Numbered from the stretch's first letter, positions 34,662 through 43,631 are shown. The stretch: DNA of 64,000 nt from Thermoleophilaceae bacterium (GCA_030448005.1 JAUJNT010000002.1:126603-190602), one strand, 5' to 3'. The notes: generated by a model not told the origin, from the letters alone. Translations and numbers: made by a program.

Positions 34662-35258
34662 TCAGCGGTCCAGCAGCCGGAGGACCGCAACATGCGCCTC
34701 CTCGACGCCGCCCTCGGCGGGTCGTAGCTCGAGCTCAGGTCGCTCCGGCGCCTCGTATGGGGCATCGACGCCGGTGAAGTCGGCCAGCTTCCCGGCGCGC
34801 GCCTTCGCGTAGAGGCCCTTCGGGTCACGCCGCTCGCACTCCTCGAGCGGCGTGTTCACGAACACCTCGAAGAAGGGCACGCCATCGCGCTCGTGTGCCT
34901 GACGCACGCGGGTGCGGTCTACCGTGTAGGGCGAGACGAGCGACGCGATCGCCACGAGGCCGGCGTCAGCCAGCAGGCGAGCCACCTCCCCCGTGCGGCG
35001 CACGTTCTCGGCACGGTCGGCGCGCGAGAACCCGAGGTCGCTGTTGAGGCCGTGGCGAAGGTTGTCGCCGTCGAGCAGGTAGGCGGCCCGTCCGCGCTCG
35101 AGCAGGGCCGACTCGACGGCCGCGGCCAAGGTCGACTTGCCGGAGGAGGGAAGCCCGGTGAGCCACACCGTGGCCCCGCCGGCGCCCATGAGGGTCGCGC
35201 GCGTCTCCCGGGTCACGGCATGCGGATGCCAGCTCACGTTCTCGCTGCGCTCGGTCAC
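34662..35258 (-). CDS. cysC: Adenylylsulfate (APS) kinase
   Basis: A 198-residue P-loop kinase phosphorylating APS to PAPS. Visible parts are the Walker A motif VWLTGLPSSGKSTLAAAVE, the lid and binding region LLDGDNLRHGLNSDLGFSRA, RAENVRRTGEVARLLADAGL, SPYTVDRTRVRQAHE and KGLYAKARAGKLADFTGVDAPYE. The GTG at 35258 starts 11 nt past cysN; the N-terminal HPHAVTRETRATL is typical of the family. Since the operon also encodes an APS reductase, PAPS here may serve sulfotransfer rather than the main reduction route. Confidence 0.92.
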   Translation of the reverse strand: MTERSENVSWHPHAVTRETRATLMGAGGATVWLTGLPSSGKSTLAAAVESALLERGRAAYLLDGDNLRHGLNSDLGFSRADRAENVRRTGEVARLLADAGLVAIASLVSPYTVDRTRVRQAHERDGVPFFEVFVNTPLEECERRDPKGLYAKARAGKLADFTGVDAPYEAPERPELELRPAEGGVEEAHVAVLRLLDR

Positions 35259-35269
35259 GTTGAAGACGC

Positions 35270-36592
35270 TCAGTCGTCTACGCCGAGGATCATTCCTGCC
35301 GCGACCGTGTCGTTCGTGCTCTCCTCGATGAGGATGAAGCTGCCGGTCGAGCGGTTGCGGCGGTACTCGTCGATCAGGAGCGGCGCCGAGAAACGCAGCC
35401 GCACGCGGCCGATCTCGTTCAGCTCGAGCCCTTCCGCCTCCTCGTCGCGGTGCAACGTGTTCACGTCGAAGCGGTAGCGCAGCTCTTCGACCTTCGCGAG
35501 CGCGGTGCGGGTGGTGTGCTTGATGCGATAGCGAGCCGCCGGCCGGAGAGGGCGCTCGGCCATCCAGCACACCATCGCCTCGAGCTCCTTGGTCTGCCGC
35601 GGACGGTTGTGCGGTCGGCAGATCATGTCCCCGCGGGAGACGTCCACCTCGTCCTCGAGGCGCATCGTCACCGACAGGGGCGGGAAGGCCTCGGGCATCG
35701 GGCCCCCGTGGCTGTCGATCCCGGCCACTCGCGTCGTGACGCCCGAGGGCAGGACGGTGACCTCGTCCCCCGGCTTGAACGCGCCCGATGCCACCTGGCC
35801 GGCATAGCCGCGGTAGTCGTGGTGCTCGTCGCTCATCGGCCGGATCACCCACTGCACGGGAAAGCGCGGATCGATCAGGTTGCGGTCGGAGGCCACGTGC
35901 ACGTGCTCGAGCTCGTACAGCAGCGAGGACCCGCCGTACCAGGGCATGTTCTCCGAGCGGTCGACCACGTTGTCGCCGTGCAGAGCCGAGATCGGGATGA
36001 ACGTGATGTCGGTCACGTCGAGGCGCGCGGCCCAGTGGGTGAACTCCGCGGTGATCCGGTCGTACACCTCCTCGTCCCAATCCACGAGGTCCATCTTGTT
36101 GATGCACACCACCAGGTGAGGGATGCGCAGGAGCGACGCGATGAAGGCGTGCCTGCGCGACTGCTCGAGCACGCCCTTGCGCGCGTCGATCAGGACCAGG
36201 GCGAGGTCCGCCGTCGAGGCGCCGGTCACCATGTTCCTGGTGTACTGCTCGTGGCCCGGCGTGTCGGCGATGATGAACTTGCGCCTGGTGGTGTGGAAGT
36301 AGCGATATGCCACGTCGATCGTGATTCCCTGCTCGCGCTCGGCGCGCAGCCCGTCGGTGAGCAGGGCCAGGTTCACGTAGCCGTCGCCGCGCTCGGTCGA
36401 GACGCGCTCCACGTGCTCGAGCTGGTCCGCGAACACCTGCTTCGAGTCGAAGAGCAACCGTCCAATGAGCGTGGACTTGCCGTCGTCCACCGAGCCCGCC
36501 GTGGCCACGCGGACGAGCTCGGACGGCCGCGAGTCCACCACCGTCCCGTTGGTCGCCGCGCCGGTCACCCCATGCGGGCATCCAGCCCGCAT
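35270..36592 (-). CDS. cysN: Sulfate adenylyltransferase, GTPase subunit
   Basis: A 440-residue EF-Tu-like GTPase driving APS formation with CysD. G1 is VATAGSVDDGKSTLIGRLL, the switch region is REQGITIDVAYRYF, G3 is IIADTPGHEQYTRNM, G4 is VVCINKMDLVDW, followed by two beta-barrel domains (FPVQWVIRPMSDEHHDYRGY). It overlaps no neighbour: 30 bp from cysD and 11 bp to cysC. An in-frame GTG 8 codons into the protein is an alternative start. CysC is a separate gene rather than fused as in mycobacterial CysNC. Confidence 0.93.
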   Translation of the reverse strand: MRAGCPHGVTGAATNGTVVDSRPSELVRVATAGSVDDGKSTLIGRLLFDSKQVFADQLEHVERVSTERGDGYVNLALLTDGLRAEREQGITIDVAYRYFHTTRRKFIIADTPGHEQYTRNMVTGASTADLALVLIDARKGVLEQSRRHAFIASLLRIPHLVVCINKMDLVDWDEEVYDRITAEFTHWAARLDVTDITFIPISALHGDNVVDRSENMPWYGGSSLLYELEHVHVASDRNLIDPRFPVQWVIRPMSDEHHDYRGYAGQVASGAFKPGDEVTVLPSGVTTRVAGIDSHGGPMPEAFPPLSVTMRLEDEVDVSRGDMICRPHNRPRQTKELEAMVCWMAERPLRPAARYRIKHTTRTALAKVEELRYRFDVNTLHRDEEAEGLELNEIGRVRLRFSAPLLIDEYRRNRSTGSFILIEESTNDTVAAGMILGVDD

Positions 36593-36622
36593 CTCTGATT
36601 GTCAGGCTGCCATCCCGGCATC

Positions 36623-37528
36623 TTAAAAGTACCCCTCGCGCTTGCGGTCCTCCATCGCCGCCTCCGAGGCACGATCGTCGGCTCGGGTCTCGCCGCGCTC
36701 GGTGATGCGCGTGGCGGCGATCTCGGCCACCACGTCATCGAGCGTCGAGGCCGTGGACCGCACGGCACCCGTGCAGCTCATGTCACCCACCGTGCGGTAG
36801 CGAACGGACTCCTCGAAGGGCTCCTCGCCGGGCAGTAGCTCGACGAACGGCGAGGTCGCGTAGAGCATGCCGTCACGGGCGAACACCTCACGGGTGTGGG
36901 CGAAGTACATCGCCGGGATCTCGAGCTCCTCCTCGCGGATGTACTGCCACACGTCGAGCTCGGTCCAGTTGGAGAGGGGAAAGACGCGCATGTGCTCCCC
37001 GGGGTTCATGTGGGCGTTGTAGAGGCTCCACAGCTCGGGTCGCTGCGTCTTGGGATCCCAGCCGCCGAAGTCGTCCCGAAAGGAGAAGATCCGCTCCTTT
37101 GCGCGGGCACGCTCCTCGTCGCGGCGCGCCCCGCCGAACGCGGCCCTGAAGTCGTGCTCGGTGATGGCGTCCAGCAGGGTCACGGTTTGGAGCCGGTTGC
37201 GCGAGGCGCGCGGACCGGTCTCATCCACCACCCGACCCGAGTCGATCGAGTCCTGCACGCTGGCCACGATGAGCCGGGCGTCCAGCTCCTCCATGCGACG
37301 GTCACGGAACTCGAGCACCTCGGGAAAGTTCTGGCCGGTGTCCACGTGCATGACAGCGAAGGGGAACCTGGCGGGGTAAAAGGCCTTCTCTGCCAGGCGC
37401 AGCAGCACCACGGAGTCCTTGCCCCCGGAGAAGAGGAGCACCGCGCGCTCCACCTCCGCGGCCACCTCGCGCATGATGTGGATCGCCTCGGACTCGAGCG
37501 CCCGCAAGTGTGAGACCTCATAGCCCAC
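36623..37528 (-). CDS. cysD: Sulfate adenylyltransferase, small subunit
   Basis: A 301-residue PP-loop enzyme making APS from ATP and sulfate. Motifs are LLFSGGKDSVVLLRLAEKAF (PP-loop), MHVDTGQNFPEVLEFRD, the FGGARRDEERARAKERIFSFRD Arg segment and the typical end KREGYF. The GTG at 37528 is the best start (VGYEVSHLRALESEAIHIM). It is second in the cluster cysH-cysD-cysN-cysC and probably translated together with CysN. Confidence 0.93.
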   Translation of the reverse strand: MGYEVSHLRALESEAIHIMREVAAEVERAVLLFSGGKDSVVLLRLAEKAFYPARFPFAVMHVDTGQNFPEVLEFRDRRMEELDARLIVASVQDSIDSGRVVDETGPRASRNRLQTVTLLDAITEHDFRAAFGGARRDEERARAKERIFSFRDDFGGWDPKTQRPELWSLYNAHMNPGEHMRVFPLSNWTELDVWQYIREEELEIPAMYFAHTREVFARDGMLYATSPFVELLPGEEPFEESVRYRTVGDMSCTGAVRSTASTLDDVVAEIAATRITERGETRADDRASEAAMEDRKREGYF

Positions 37529-37560
37529 TCCGCTTACGGTGGCAGCGGCGGGGCCGTCGG

Positions 37561-38214
37561 TCAATGCAGGCCGCACTCGGCCTTGCCGGTTCGCGCCCAG
37601 CGTCCCTCGCGGCCGGTGCCCGGCAGCGTGCAGTGCGTGCATCCGATCGATGCGTAGCCACGGTCATGCAGGTCGTTGTAGGGCACGTCGTTCTCGGCGA
37701 TGTACCGCCACACGTCCTTCTCGGTCCAGTCGGCCAGGGGGCTTGCCTTCCAGCGCTCGTTCTTGTGGTCCCAGACCAGCTTGGGGGTCTTGGCGCGCGC
37801 CGGCGACTGGTCTCGCCGCAACCCGGACATCCAGGCGTCCACGTCCGCGAGCGCCTCGGTCAAGGGCTTGACCTTGCGCAGGTCGCAGCACTTGTCGGGC
37901 TCTCGATTCCACAGCTCGTCGCCGTGGAGGGCTGCCTGGCGCGCCAGGCTCGGCCCCTGGTAGACCTCGATCTCCACACCGTAGCGCTTCTCCATCTGCC
38001 GCCATACGTCGTAGGTCTCGGGGAAGAGGACGCTGGTATCGAGGGTGAAGAAGCGGGCCGTGGGCTCGATCTTCAGCAGCATGTCCATGATCACCGAGCC
38101 CTCCTTCTGGAAGGAGCAGGCCACGCTGAGGCGCGGGTGGAAGCGCTCGACCATATGGGCGAGCACCTCCTGCGCGCTCAGGTGCTCCAGGTCGGGGGGG
38201 GAGGCGACAGCCAT
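37561..38214 (-). CDS. cysH: Adenylylsulfate (APS) reductase, assimilatory
   Basis: A 217-residue CysH-family reductase. Visible parts are VACSFQKEGSVIMDM (modified PP-loop), FTLDTSVLFPETYDVWRQM, and the two Cys pairs of a [4Fe-4S] cluster, EPDKCCDLRKVKPL and ASIGCTHCTLPG. The catalytic Cys is near the end, KAECGLH. The cluster-binding CC...CxxC pattern marks APS-using enzymes rather than PAPS reductases. The ATG at 38214 follows a GGAGGAG about 13 nt away. It produces sulfite for the reductase encoded upstream. Confidence 0.93.
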   Translation of the reverse strand: MAVASPPDLEHLSAQEVLAHMVERFHPRLSVACSFQKEGSVIMDMLLKIEPTARFFTLDTSVLFPETYDVWRQMEKRYGVEIEVYQGPSLARQAALHGDELWNREPDKCCDLRKVKPLTEALADVDAWMSGLRRDQSPARAKTPKLVWDHKNERWKASPLADWTEKDVWRYIAENDVPYNDLHDRGYASIGCTHCTLPGTGREGRWARTGKAECGLH

Positions 38215-38350
38215 GTTCAGCGGGGGCTCCTCCTGGACTGCCGCCCGGGAGGAGCGCAGCCCGAGCGTGCGCGGTAGGAGCACAGCCCGATCGCCGATCG
38301 GGCGAGCACCGCACCGCCGTTGTCCTCGGACGAGCACCGCAGCGCTGGTC

Positions 38351-40273
38351 TCATACCGCGCATTCCCCTTCGCCGCGGATCACCTGGTAGATCTCGTTGC
38401 GGCTCCAGTCCATGAAGAAGCTCATGTTCTCCACGTTGAACTCCACCGGAAGCGAGAGGTCCTTGACGAGCGCCGTGAAGCTATCGCCCCCCACCCGATC
38501 GACGAACGCGGTGAACTCCTCGCCGTCCAGGCGCTCGGCCTCGTAGTAGCGCACCCAGCGCTCGACGGCCTCGGGCACCCGCTTCGAGGGCAGTCGGGAC
38601 TTGAGCCGCGTGCCGTAGACCACCTCGCCGTTCTCGTGGCGACCACCGATGAGCGGGATGTAGGCGGGGATCGTCTTGTCGCCCACCTTGATCGACGCGC
38701 CGGTGAACCCGATGTTGGCGATGTGGTGCTGTGAGCAGCCGTTCGGGCAGCCCGACATCTTCACGTGGATCCGCTTTGTCAGCTCGTCGTCGATCTCCAT
38801 CGCCTCGAGCCGCTCCGCCACGGCGGCATTCAGGCCCATCGAGCTCGTGATCCCGAGCTTGCAGCTGTCGGTGCCGGGGCAGCTCACCGTGTCGATGATC
38901 GTGCGCGGGCCGGCATCGCCGAGCCCCAGCTCACTCAGCGCCTTCCACACCTCGTAAACCGCCTCGTCGCGGACCCAGCGCAGGACGATGTTCTGCTGAA
39001 CGGTGGTGCGTGCGTAGCCGCCCGAGTAGTCGCGCATGATGCGGGCGAGGCCTCGGAACTGCGTGGGCGTGAGGTCGCCGCGGTACACCTTGACCTCCAC
39101 GGTCGAGAAGCCGGCCTGGCGCTGGGCCTGCACGTTGTGCGTGCGGAAGTTCTCGAACTCGGAGAGGTCCCCGTTCGGGCTGGCGTAGGTGTGGGCCTGC
39201 GGCGCGTTTGCCTCCTCGTCGTGGACGAACATGAGCTCCGTGGGGTCGAAGTCCCGCTCGTCGACCCAGTCGCCCTTAAGCTCCTCCTCCACCTGCTCCC
39301 GGAACGCGTCGATGCCGATCTTGTCGATCAGCACCTTGATCCGCGCGCGCGCGCGGTTCACTCGTAGCCACTCCTGACGGTTGAAGATGCGGAACACCGC
39401 CTCGGCCACCTTGAGGTAGTCGCCGTTGTCGAGCTCCACGAACTCGTAGAGCGTGGGCGCGACGCGGGCCATGATCGACGTGCCGCCCCCCACCCGGACC
39501 TCCACTCCACGGACGCCGTCGCGCTCGCGCGCGATGTAGGCGATGTCGTGGATGCCGGCTATGGCCCGGTCCTCGTCGGTCGGCGAGAAGGAGGTCTTGA
39601 TCTTCCGCGGCATGAGCTGCGTGATCGGGTGGCGCACGAAGTAGCGCACGTAGGCGCCCACGTAGGGCGTGACATCGAAGGGCTCGCCCTCGCATACGCC
39701 GGCCCAGGGGTCGCCGGTCACGTTGCGCACCGTGTTGCCACAGCCCTCGCGTGACGAGAGGCCAACGTCGGAGATCTCGCGGATGAACGCGGCGGCGTCG
39801 GGCAGCGGCACGTGGTGGGTCTGGATGTTCTGGCGCGTGGTGATGTGGGCCTTGTCGAGCGGCGCGTACTTCTCGACCACGCTCGCGAACGCCTCCATCT
39901 GCTCCGGGTTGATCCCGCCCCAGGGCAGCTTCACCCGGATCATCTGGACGTCAGCCTGGCGCTGCCCGTAGACCCCCTGCTTGAGGCGGAAGCCGATGAA
40001 GTCGACCTCCTCGGTCTTGCCGGCGAGGTACTTCTCGGCCTCGTTGTCGAAGTCGTTGAACTCGCGCTCGAGTATCGGGATGACGTGTCCCGGCACGTCC
40101 TGGAGGACCTCCGGGTTGGCGAGGGAACCCTTTCGGCCCGGGTGACTCGGAGACGGACCGACTGATTCAGCCGGCTTCGGGGGGGAGACCTCCCCATCGC
40201 CGTTCGAGTGAGTGGGGGGTGTGCCAGCGTCAGCTGCCTGTGGGGGGGCAACGCCCCCTTGTGTCGGCTCCAT
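38351..40273 (-). CDS. sir: Ferredoxin-type sulfite reductase (siroheme, [4Fe-4S])
   Basis: A 640-residue protein reducing sulfite to sulfide. A 50-residue Pro/Gly-rich leader precedes the first half (HITTRQNIQTHHVPL, EGCGNTVRNVTGDPW, MPRKIKTSFSPTDED). The second half has TTVQQNIVLRWV and the cluster/siroheme motifs SCPGTDSCKLG and MSGCPNGCSQHHIA. It is used in cysteine synthesis after CysH. The start at ATG 40273 agrees with TAGTTT 6 nt upstream, so it can be transcribed on its own as well as from the upstream small gene. Relatives include nitrite reductases; the cysH neighbour supports sulfite. Confidence 0.93.
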   Translation of the reverse strand: MEPTQGGVAPPQAADAGTPPTHSNGDGEVSPPKPAESVGPSPSHPGRKGSLANPEVLQDVPGHVIPILEREFNDFDNEAEKYLAGKTEEVDFIGFRLKQGVYGQRQADVQMIRVKLPWGGINPEQMEAFASVVEKYAPLDKAHITTRQNIQTHHVPLPDAAAFIREISDVGLSSREGCGNTVRNVTGDPWAGVCEGEPFDVTPYVGAYVRYFVRHPITQLMPRKIKTSFSPTDEDRAIAGIHDIAYIARERDGVRGVEVRVGGGTSIMARVAPTLYEFVELDNGDYLKVAEAVFRIFNRQEWLRVNRARARIKVLIDKIGIDAFREQVEEELKGDWVDERDFDPTELMFVHDEEANAPQAHTYASPNGDLSEFENFRTHNVQAQRQAGFSTVEVKVYRGDLTPTQFRGLARIMRDYSGGYARTTVQQNIVLRWVRDEAVYEVWKALSELGLGDAGPRTIIDTVSCPGTDSCKLGITSSMGLNAAVAERLEAMEIDDELTKRIHVKMSGCPNGCSQHHIANIGFTGASIKVGDKTIPAYIPLIGGRHENGEVVYGTRLKSRLPSKRVPEAVERWVRYYEAERLDGEEFTAFVDRVGGDSFTALVKDLSLPVEFNVENMSFFMDWSRNEIYQVIRGEGECAV

Positions 40274-40279
40274 CCCCAG

Positions 40280-40285
40280 AAACTA
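40280..40285 (-). promoter_or_regulatory. -10 box TAGTTT for sir
   Basis: TAGTTT ends 6 nt before ATG 40273, giving the sulfate operon an internal leaderless start. Confidence 0.35.
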
Positions 40286-40309
40286 GCAAAACCCGATCGG
40301 CGTTAAGCA

Positions 40310-40561
40310 TTATCGTGCTCCCGGGCCGGGCGGCGAGGCCGTCCAGGGATCCCGGTCCGCGGGGTCGAGCCGGGCGCCCTCGAAGAGCCCTGCCCTGAGC
40401 CACGGGCTGATCGACGCCTGCTTCGGCTTCTCGAGGGGCGTGGTCTCGTGCAGGAACTGCTCGAGGGCCGCGGCGATCGCGGCTGCCTCTTCCGAGGAGG
40501 CGGCCGCCTGCGCGATCTCGATTCGCGGGCGCGCCGGGCTCTGCCTGCCGTTCCGGCCCAT
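40310..40561 (-). CDS. Small protein resembling acyl-CoA carboxylase epsilon subunits
   Basis: An 83-residue protein starting MGRNGRQSPARPRIEIAQAA, with a helical EEAAAIAAALEQFLHET and an ISPWLRAGLFEGARLD ending region. The pattern (short strand, EEAAA-helix, then SPWxRAxLxEG) is like the AccE/PccE epsilon subunits that stabilise actinobacterial carboxylases. It is, however, located 37 bp ahead of sir and away from either carboxylase subunit. Identification is tentative. It starts 27 bp from the divergent cyclodeaminase gene; each has a -10 box close to its ATG. Confidence 0.5.
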   Translation of the reverse strand: MGRNGRQSPARPRIEIAQAAASSEEAAAIAAALEQFLHETTPLEKPKQASISPWLRAGLFEGARLDPADRDPWTASPPGPGAR

Positions 40562-40570
40562 GGCGCGGGA

Positions 40571-40580
40571 AGGGTACCGT
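40571..40580. promoter_or_regulatory. Overlapping divergent -10 boxes around GGTACC
   Basis: TACCCT (minus, 40571-40576) lies 9 nt before ATG 40561. TACCGT (plus, 40575-40580) lies 8 nt before ATG 40589. The two hexamers share the dinucleotide in the GGTACC core. The whole divergent intergenic region is 27 bp, so both mRNAs would be leaderless and transcription in the two directions should compete. Confidence 0.4.
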
Positions 40581-40588
40581 GCGCGGCC

Positions 40589-41536
40589 ATGCCAGAGATA
40601 CCGGTCTTCGACCACGACGCGGTGCTCGCGGCGGTGGATCCGCTCGCCGCGGTCGAACACGTCCGCCACGGCTTCGTGGAGTACGCGAGCGGCCAGTGGG
40701 TCATGCCGCCCAAGGTCTACCTCGACGCTCCTCCGGGTGGCGACTTCCGGGCGATGCCCGCCAGGGGTGCGGGGCTGGCCATTCTGAAGTGGGTCACGTC
40801 CTTCCCGGGCAACCCGGCGGTCGGGCTCCCGGTGGTGATGGGCGTCATCTGCGTCTCGAGCGCCATGGATGGCAGGCCGCTTGCGCTGGTCGATGCGCGG
40901 GCGGTTACCGCGCTGCGTACGGGCGCGGTGGCGGCCGTCGCCGCCCAGGAGCTGGCGCGCGAGGACGCGTGCACCGTGGGCATCGTCGGTTGCGGGCTCC
41001 ACGGGGCGTGGGCTGCGCGCTGCCTGGCCGCGGCCGAGTTCGGGCCAGGGCTGCTGTTCGACCCTGACCCTGAGGCGGCCGGGGGGCTGGCCGGGGAGCT
41101 CGGCTGGGAGGCGGGCGCGCTATCGGAGGTCCTTGAATGCGATGTGGTCACCTGCGTGACACCGGGCGCCGAGCCGGTGGTCCGCACGGGTGACCTGCAC
41201 CCGGGGATGCACCTGAACATGCTGGGCGCCGACGTCCGGGGCAAGGCCGAGGCGGAAATCGAGGCGGTGGAGCGCTGCGAGCTCTTCTGCGATGACTGGC
41301 AGCAGGCCAGCCACGGCGGCGAGTTGACCGCACCGCTCGAGGCCGGACGGATCACGCGAGAGCGCGTTACGGAGCTCGGGGCCGTGCTCACCGGGGCTGC
41401 CCCCGGGCGCAGCGGGCCGCAGGCGGTCACCCTCTTTGACTCCACCGGCCTTGCGATCCAGGACCTGGCCATCTGCCTGCCGCTGCTCGAGGCGCATGGC
41501 AACGGCTCCGTGAAGGTCTCCTCCATACGGCTCTGA
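40589..41536 (+). CDS. Ornithine cyclodeaminase/mu-crystallin family protein
   Basis: A 315-residue NAD(P)-binding protein. The N-terminal substrate domain contains MPPKVYLDAPPGGDFRAMPA and LAILKWVTSFPGNPAVGLP, then RAVTALRTGAVAAVAAQEL, followed by the Rossmann motif VGIVGCGLHGAWAARCLA and CVTPGAEPVV, LHPGMHLNMLGAD. Relatives include ornithine cyclodeaminase, alanine dehydrogenase (archaeal) and ketimine reductases; the substrate is open. The ATG at 40589 is supported by a -10 box 8 nt upstream. It is separated from kup by 46 bp, so the two may be partly co-transcribed. Confidence 0.88.
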   Translation: MPEIPVFDHDAVLAAVDPLAAVEHVRHGFVEYASGQWVMPPKVYLDAPPGGDFRAMPARGAGLAILKWVTSFPGNPAVGLPVVMGVICVSSAMDGRPLALVDARAVTALRTGAVAAVAAQELAREDACTVGIVGCGLHGAWAARCLAAAEFGPGLLFDPDPEAAGGLAGELGWEAGALSEVLECDVVTCVTPGAEPVVRTGDLHPGMHLNMLGADVRGKAEAEIEAVERCELFCDDWQQASHGGELTAPLEAGRITRERVTELGAVLTGAAPGRSGPQAVTLFDSTGLAIQDLAICLPLLEAHGNGSVKVSSIRL

Positions 41537-41567
41537 CAGGGACGAGCACGTCTCACCGCGAGAACCG

Positions 41568-41573
41568 TAGGCT
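41568..41573 (+). promoter_or_regulatory. -10 box TAGGCT for kup
   Basis: TAGGCT ends 9 nt before ATG 41583. No -35 or SD is obvious. The 46-bp gap leaves no space for a c-di-AMP riboswitch. Confidence 0.35.
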
Positions 41574-41582
41574 CGGATACTC

Positions 41583-43604
41583 ATGCCAGGCGAAGCACCC
41601 GCGGAGCCGAGACCGGAGGACGCGCCGATCGAGCCTCCGGTGAAGGGACCGGATGCCCCCCACGCCGAAGCCGGGTCCGAAGCCGGCCCGGTTGCCGTCG
41701 CGGGGCCCAATCGGGGGAACGGCGCCGCCGGCATGGCGGTCCTGACCCTTGGCGCGCTCGGTGTCGTCTTCGGCGACATCGGCACCAGCCCGCTCTATGC
41801 GCTGAAGGTTGTCTTCGAGGCCCACGAGCACGCCGTGAAGCCGAACCAGGCGGGCGTGTACGGCGTCATCTCGCTGGTCTTCTGGGCCATCACCATCGTC
41901 GTGTCCGTCAAGTACGTGACCTTCATCATGCGCGCCGACAACGAGGGGGAGGGCGGGATCATGGCCCTCATCGCGCTTGTTCAGGGAGCGTCGCTCAAGG
42001 GCCGGGTCGCAAAGGCCATGCTCGTGGCGCTGGGGCTGTTCGGAGCCGGGCTCTTCTACGGCGACGGCATGATCACCCCCGCGATCTCCGTGCTCTCCGC
42101 GGTCGAGGGGCTCGAGGTGGCGGCGCCGGGTCTCGACTCGCTGGTGCTGCCGATCACGCTGGCCGTGATCACGGCGTTGTTCGCTATCCAGCGGTTCGGG
42201 ACCGAGGCCGTCGGCCGCCTGTTCGGCCCGGTGATGGCGCTGTGGTTCACCACTCTTGCGGTGGCCGGTCTCGCGGAGGTCATCCAGAGCCCGGCGATCC
42301 TGAGGGCGCTGTCGCCCACCTACGGGGTCGAGTTCTTTCTCGACAACGGGGGCATCGCGTTCCTGGCCCTCGGTTCGGTGGTGCTGGCGGTCACCGGGGC
42401 CGAGGCGCTCTACGCCGACATGGGCCACTTCGGCCGTCCCTCGATACGCCGGGCCTGGTTCTTCCTCGTCTTTCCCGCGCTCACCCTCAACTACATGGGA
42501 CAGGGAGCCCTGATCCTAGATTCGCCGAAAGCGATCGACAACCCGTTCTTCCTGCTGATGCCCGACTGGGGGCGGGTGCCGATGGTCGTGCTCGCGACGC
42601 TCGCGACCGTGATCGCCTCGCAGGCCGTGATCTCCGGGACCTTCTCGGTCACACGTCAGGCCGTCCAGCTCGGCTTCCTGCCGCGGTTGAGGATCCGGCA
42701 CACCTCCGAGGCGGAAGGCCAGATCTACGTGCCCGCCGTCAACGGATTGCTCTTCGTGGCGGTGGTCGCGCTCGTGGTCGGCTTTGGCTCCTCCGCGGGT
42801 CTTGCCTCCGCCTACGGCATAGCCGTGACCGGCACGCTGGCGATCGACACGATCCTCTTCTTCGTGGTCGTGCGGATGCTGTGGCGAAAGCCGCTCTGGC
42901 TGGCCCTGTCGGGCGCCGGCGCCTTTCTCGTCGTCGACCTCGCCTTCTTCTCGGCCAACCTGCCCAAGGTGATGGACGGCGGCTGGTTCCCGCTGTTGCT
43001 CGCGGTGGCACTCTTCACTCTGCTCCTCACCTGGCAGCGGGGGCGCGAGCTGGTCACGGCCAGGCGCGCGGAGGCGGAGGGGCTGCTCCGCGATTTCGTC
43101 GAGGAGGTGCGGACGATGGACCCACCGGTTTACCGGGCGCCTGGGACGGCCGTGTTCCTGACCGCCGGCGCCGACTCCACACCCCTCGCCCTTCGCGACA
43201 ATGTCGACCACAACCGCGTGTTGCACGAGTGCGTGGTGATCGTCGTGGTGGAGACCAAGAGGGTCCCGCACGTCGACCCCTCTGAGCGGGTGGCCGTCGA
43301 CGAGCTCGGCTACGAGGACGACGGCATCCTGCAGGTCACGGTCCGGTACGGCTTCCAGGATCACAAGAACGTGCCGCAGGCCTTGAGGCAGGCGGCCGCC
43401 CAGGGGCTCGAGGTGGACATCGATGTGGAGCATGCGACCTACTTCGTCTCCCACATGACGATCGTCCGCGGGAGCGCCCCCGGCATGCGCAGGTGGCGCA
43501 AGAAGCTGTTCATCGGCCTGTCGCGCGCGTCGACCAGCCCGGTGGAGTACTTCGGGCTCCCCGAGCAGCGGATCGTCACGCTGGGCTCCCACATCGAGCT
43601 ATGA
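41583..43604 (+). CDS. kup: KUP-family potassium uptake protein
   Basis: A 673-residue K+/H+ symporter. A 45-residue Pro/Glu-rich cytoplasmic N-terminus is followed by twelve helices. The family signature GVVFGDIGTSPLYALKVVFE (about residues 60-79), then NEGEGGIMALIALVQ, GLFYGDGMITPAISVLSAVE, VLAVTGAEALYADMGHFGR and NYMGQGALILDSP are all present. A hydrophilic C-terminal domain (about 500-673) ends PEQRIVTLGSHIEL. The length is typical. It probably provides high-affinity potassium uptake at low pH. It is convergent with the carboxyltransferase gene. Confidence 0.95.
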   Translation: MPGEAPAEPRPEDAPIEPPVKGPDAPHAEAGSEAGPVAVAGPNRGNGAAGMAVLTLGALGVVFGDIGTSPLYALKVVFEAHEHAVKPNQAGVYGVISLVFWAITIVVSVKYVTFIMRADNEGEGGIMALIALVQGASLKGRVAKAMLVALGLFGAGLFYGDGMITPAISVLSAVEGLEVAAPGLDSLVLPITLAVITALFAIQRFGTEAVGRLFGPVMALWFTTLAVAGLAEVIQSPAILRALSPTYGVEFFLDNGGIAFLALGSVVLAVTGAEALYADMGHFGRPSIRRAWFFLVFPALTLNYMGQGALILDSPKAIDNPFFLLMPDWGRVPMVVLATLATVIASQAVISGTFSVTRQAVQLGFLPRLRIRHTSEAEGQIYVPAVNGLLFVAVVALVVGFGSSAGLASAYGIAVTGTLAIDTILFFVVVRMLWRKPLWLALSGAGAFLVVDLAFFSANLPKVMDGGWFPLLLAVALFTLLLTWQRGRELVTARRAEAEGLLRDFVEEVRTMDPPVYRAPGTAVFLTAGADSTPLALRDNVDHNRVLHECVVIVVVETKRVPHVDPSERVAVDELGYEDDGILQVTVRYGFQDHKNVPQALRQAAAQGLEVDIDVEHATYFVSHMTIVRGSAPGMRRWRKKLFIGLSRASTSPVEYFGLPEQRIVTLGSHIEL

Positions 43605-43631
43605 GGGGCGGCCTTCTCCCTCGCGGTCGGG

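Noticed and set aside
41537..41582. c-di-AMP riboswitch ahead of kup
   Set aside because: Only 46 bp separate the genes and a -10 box lies 9 nt from the ATG, so no leader exists.
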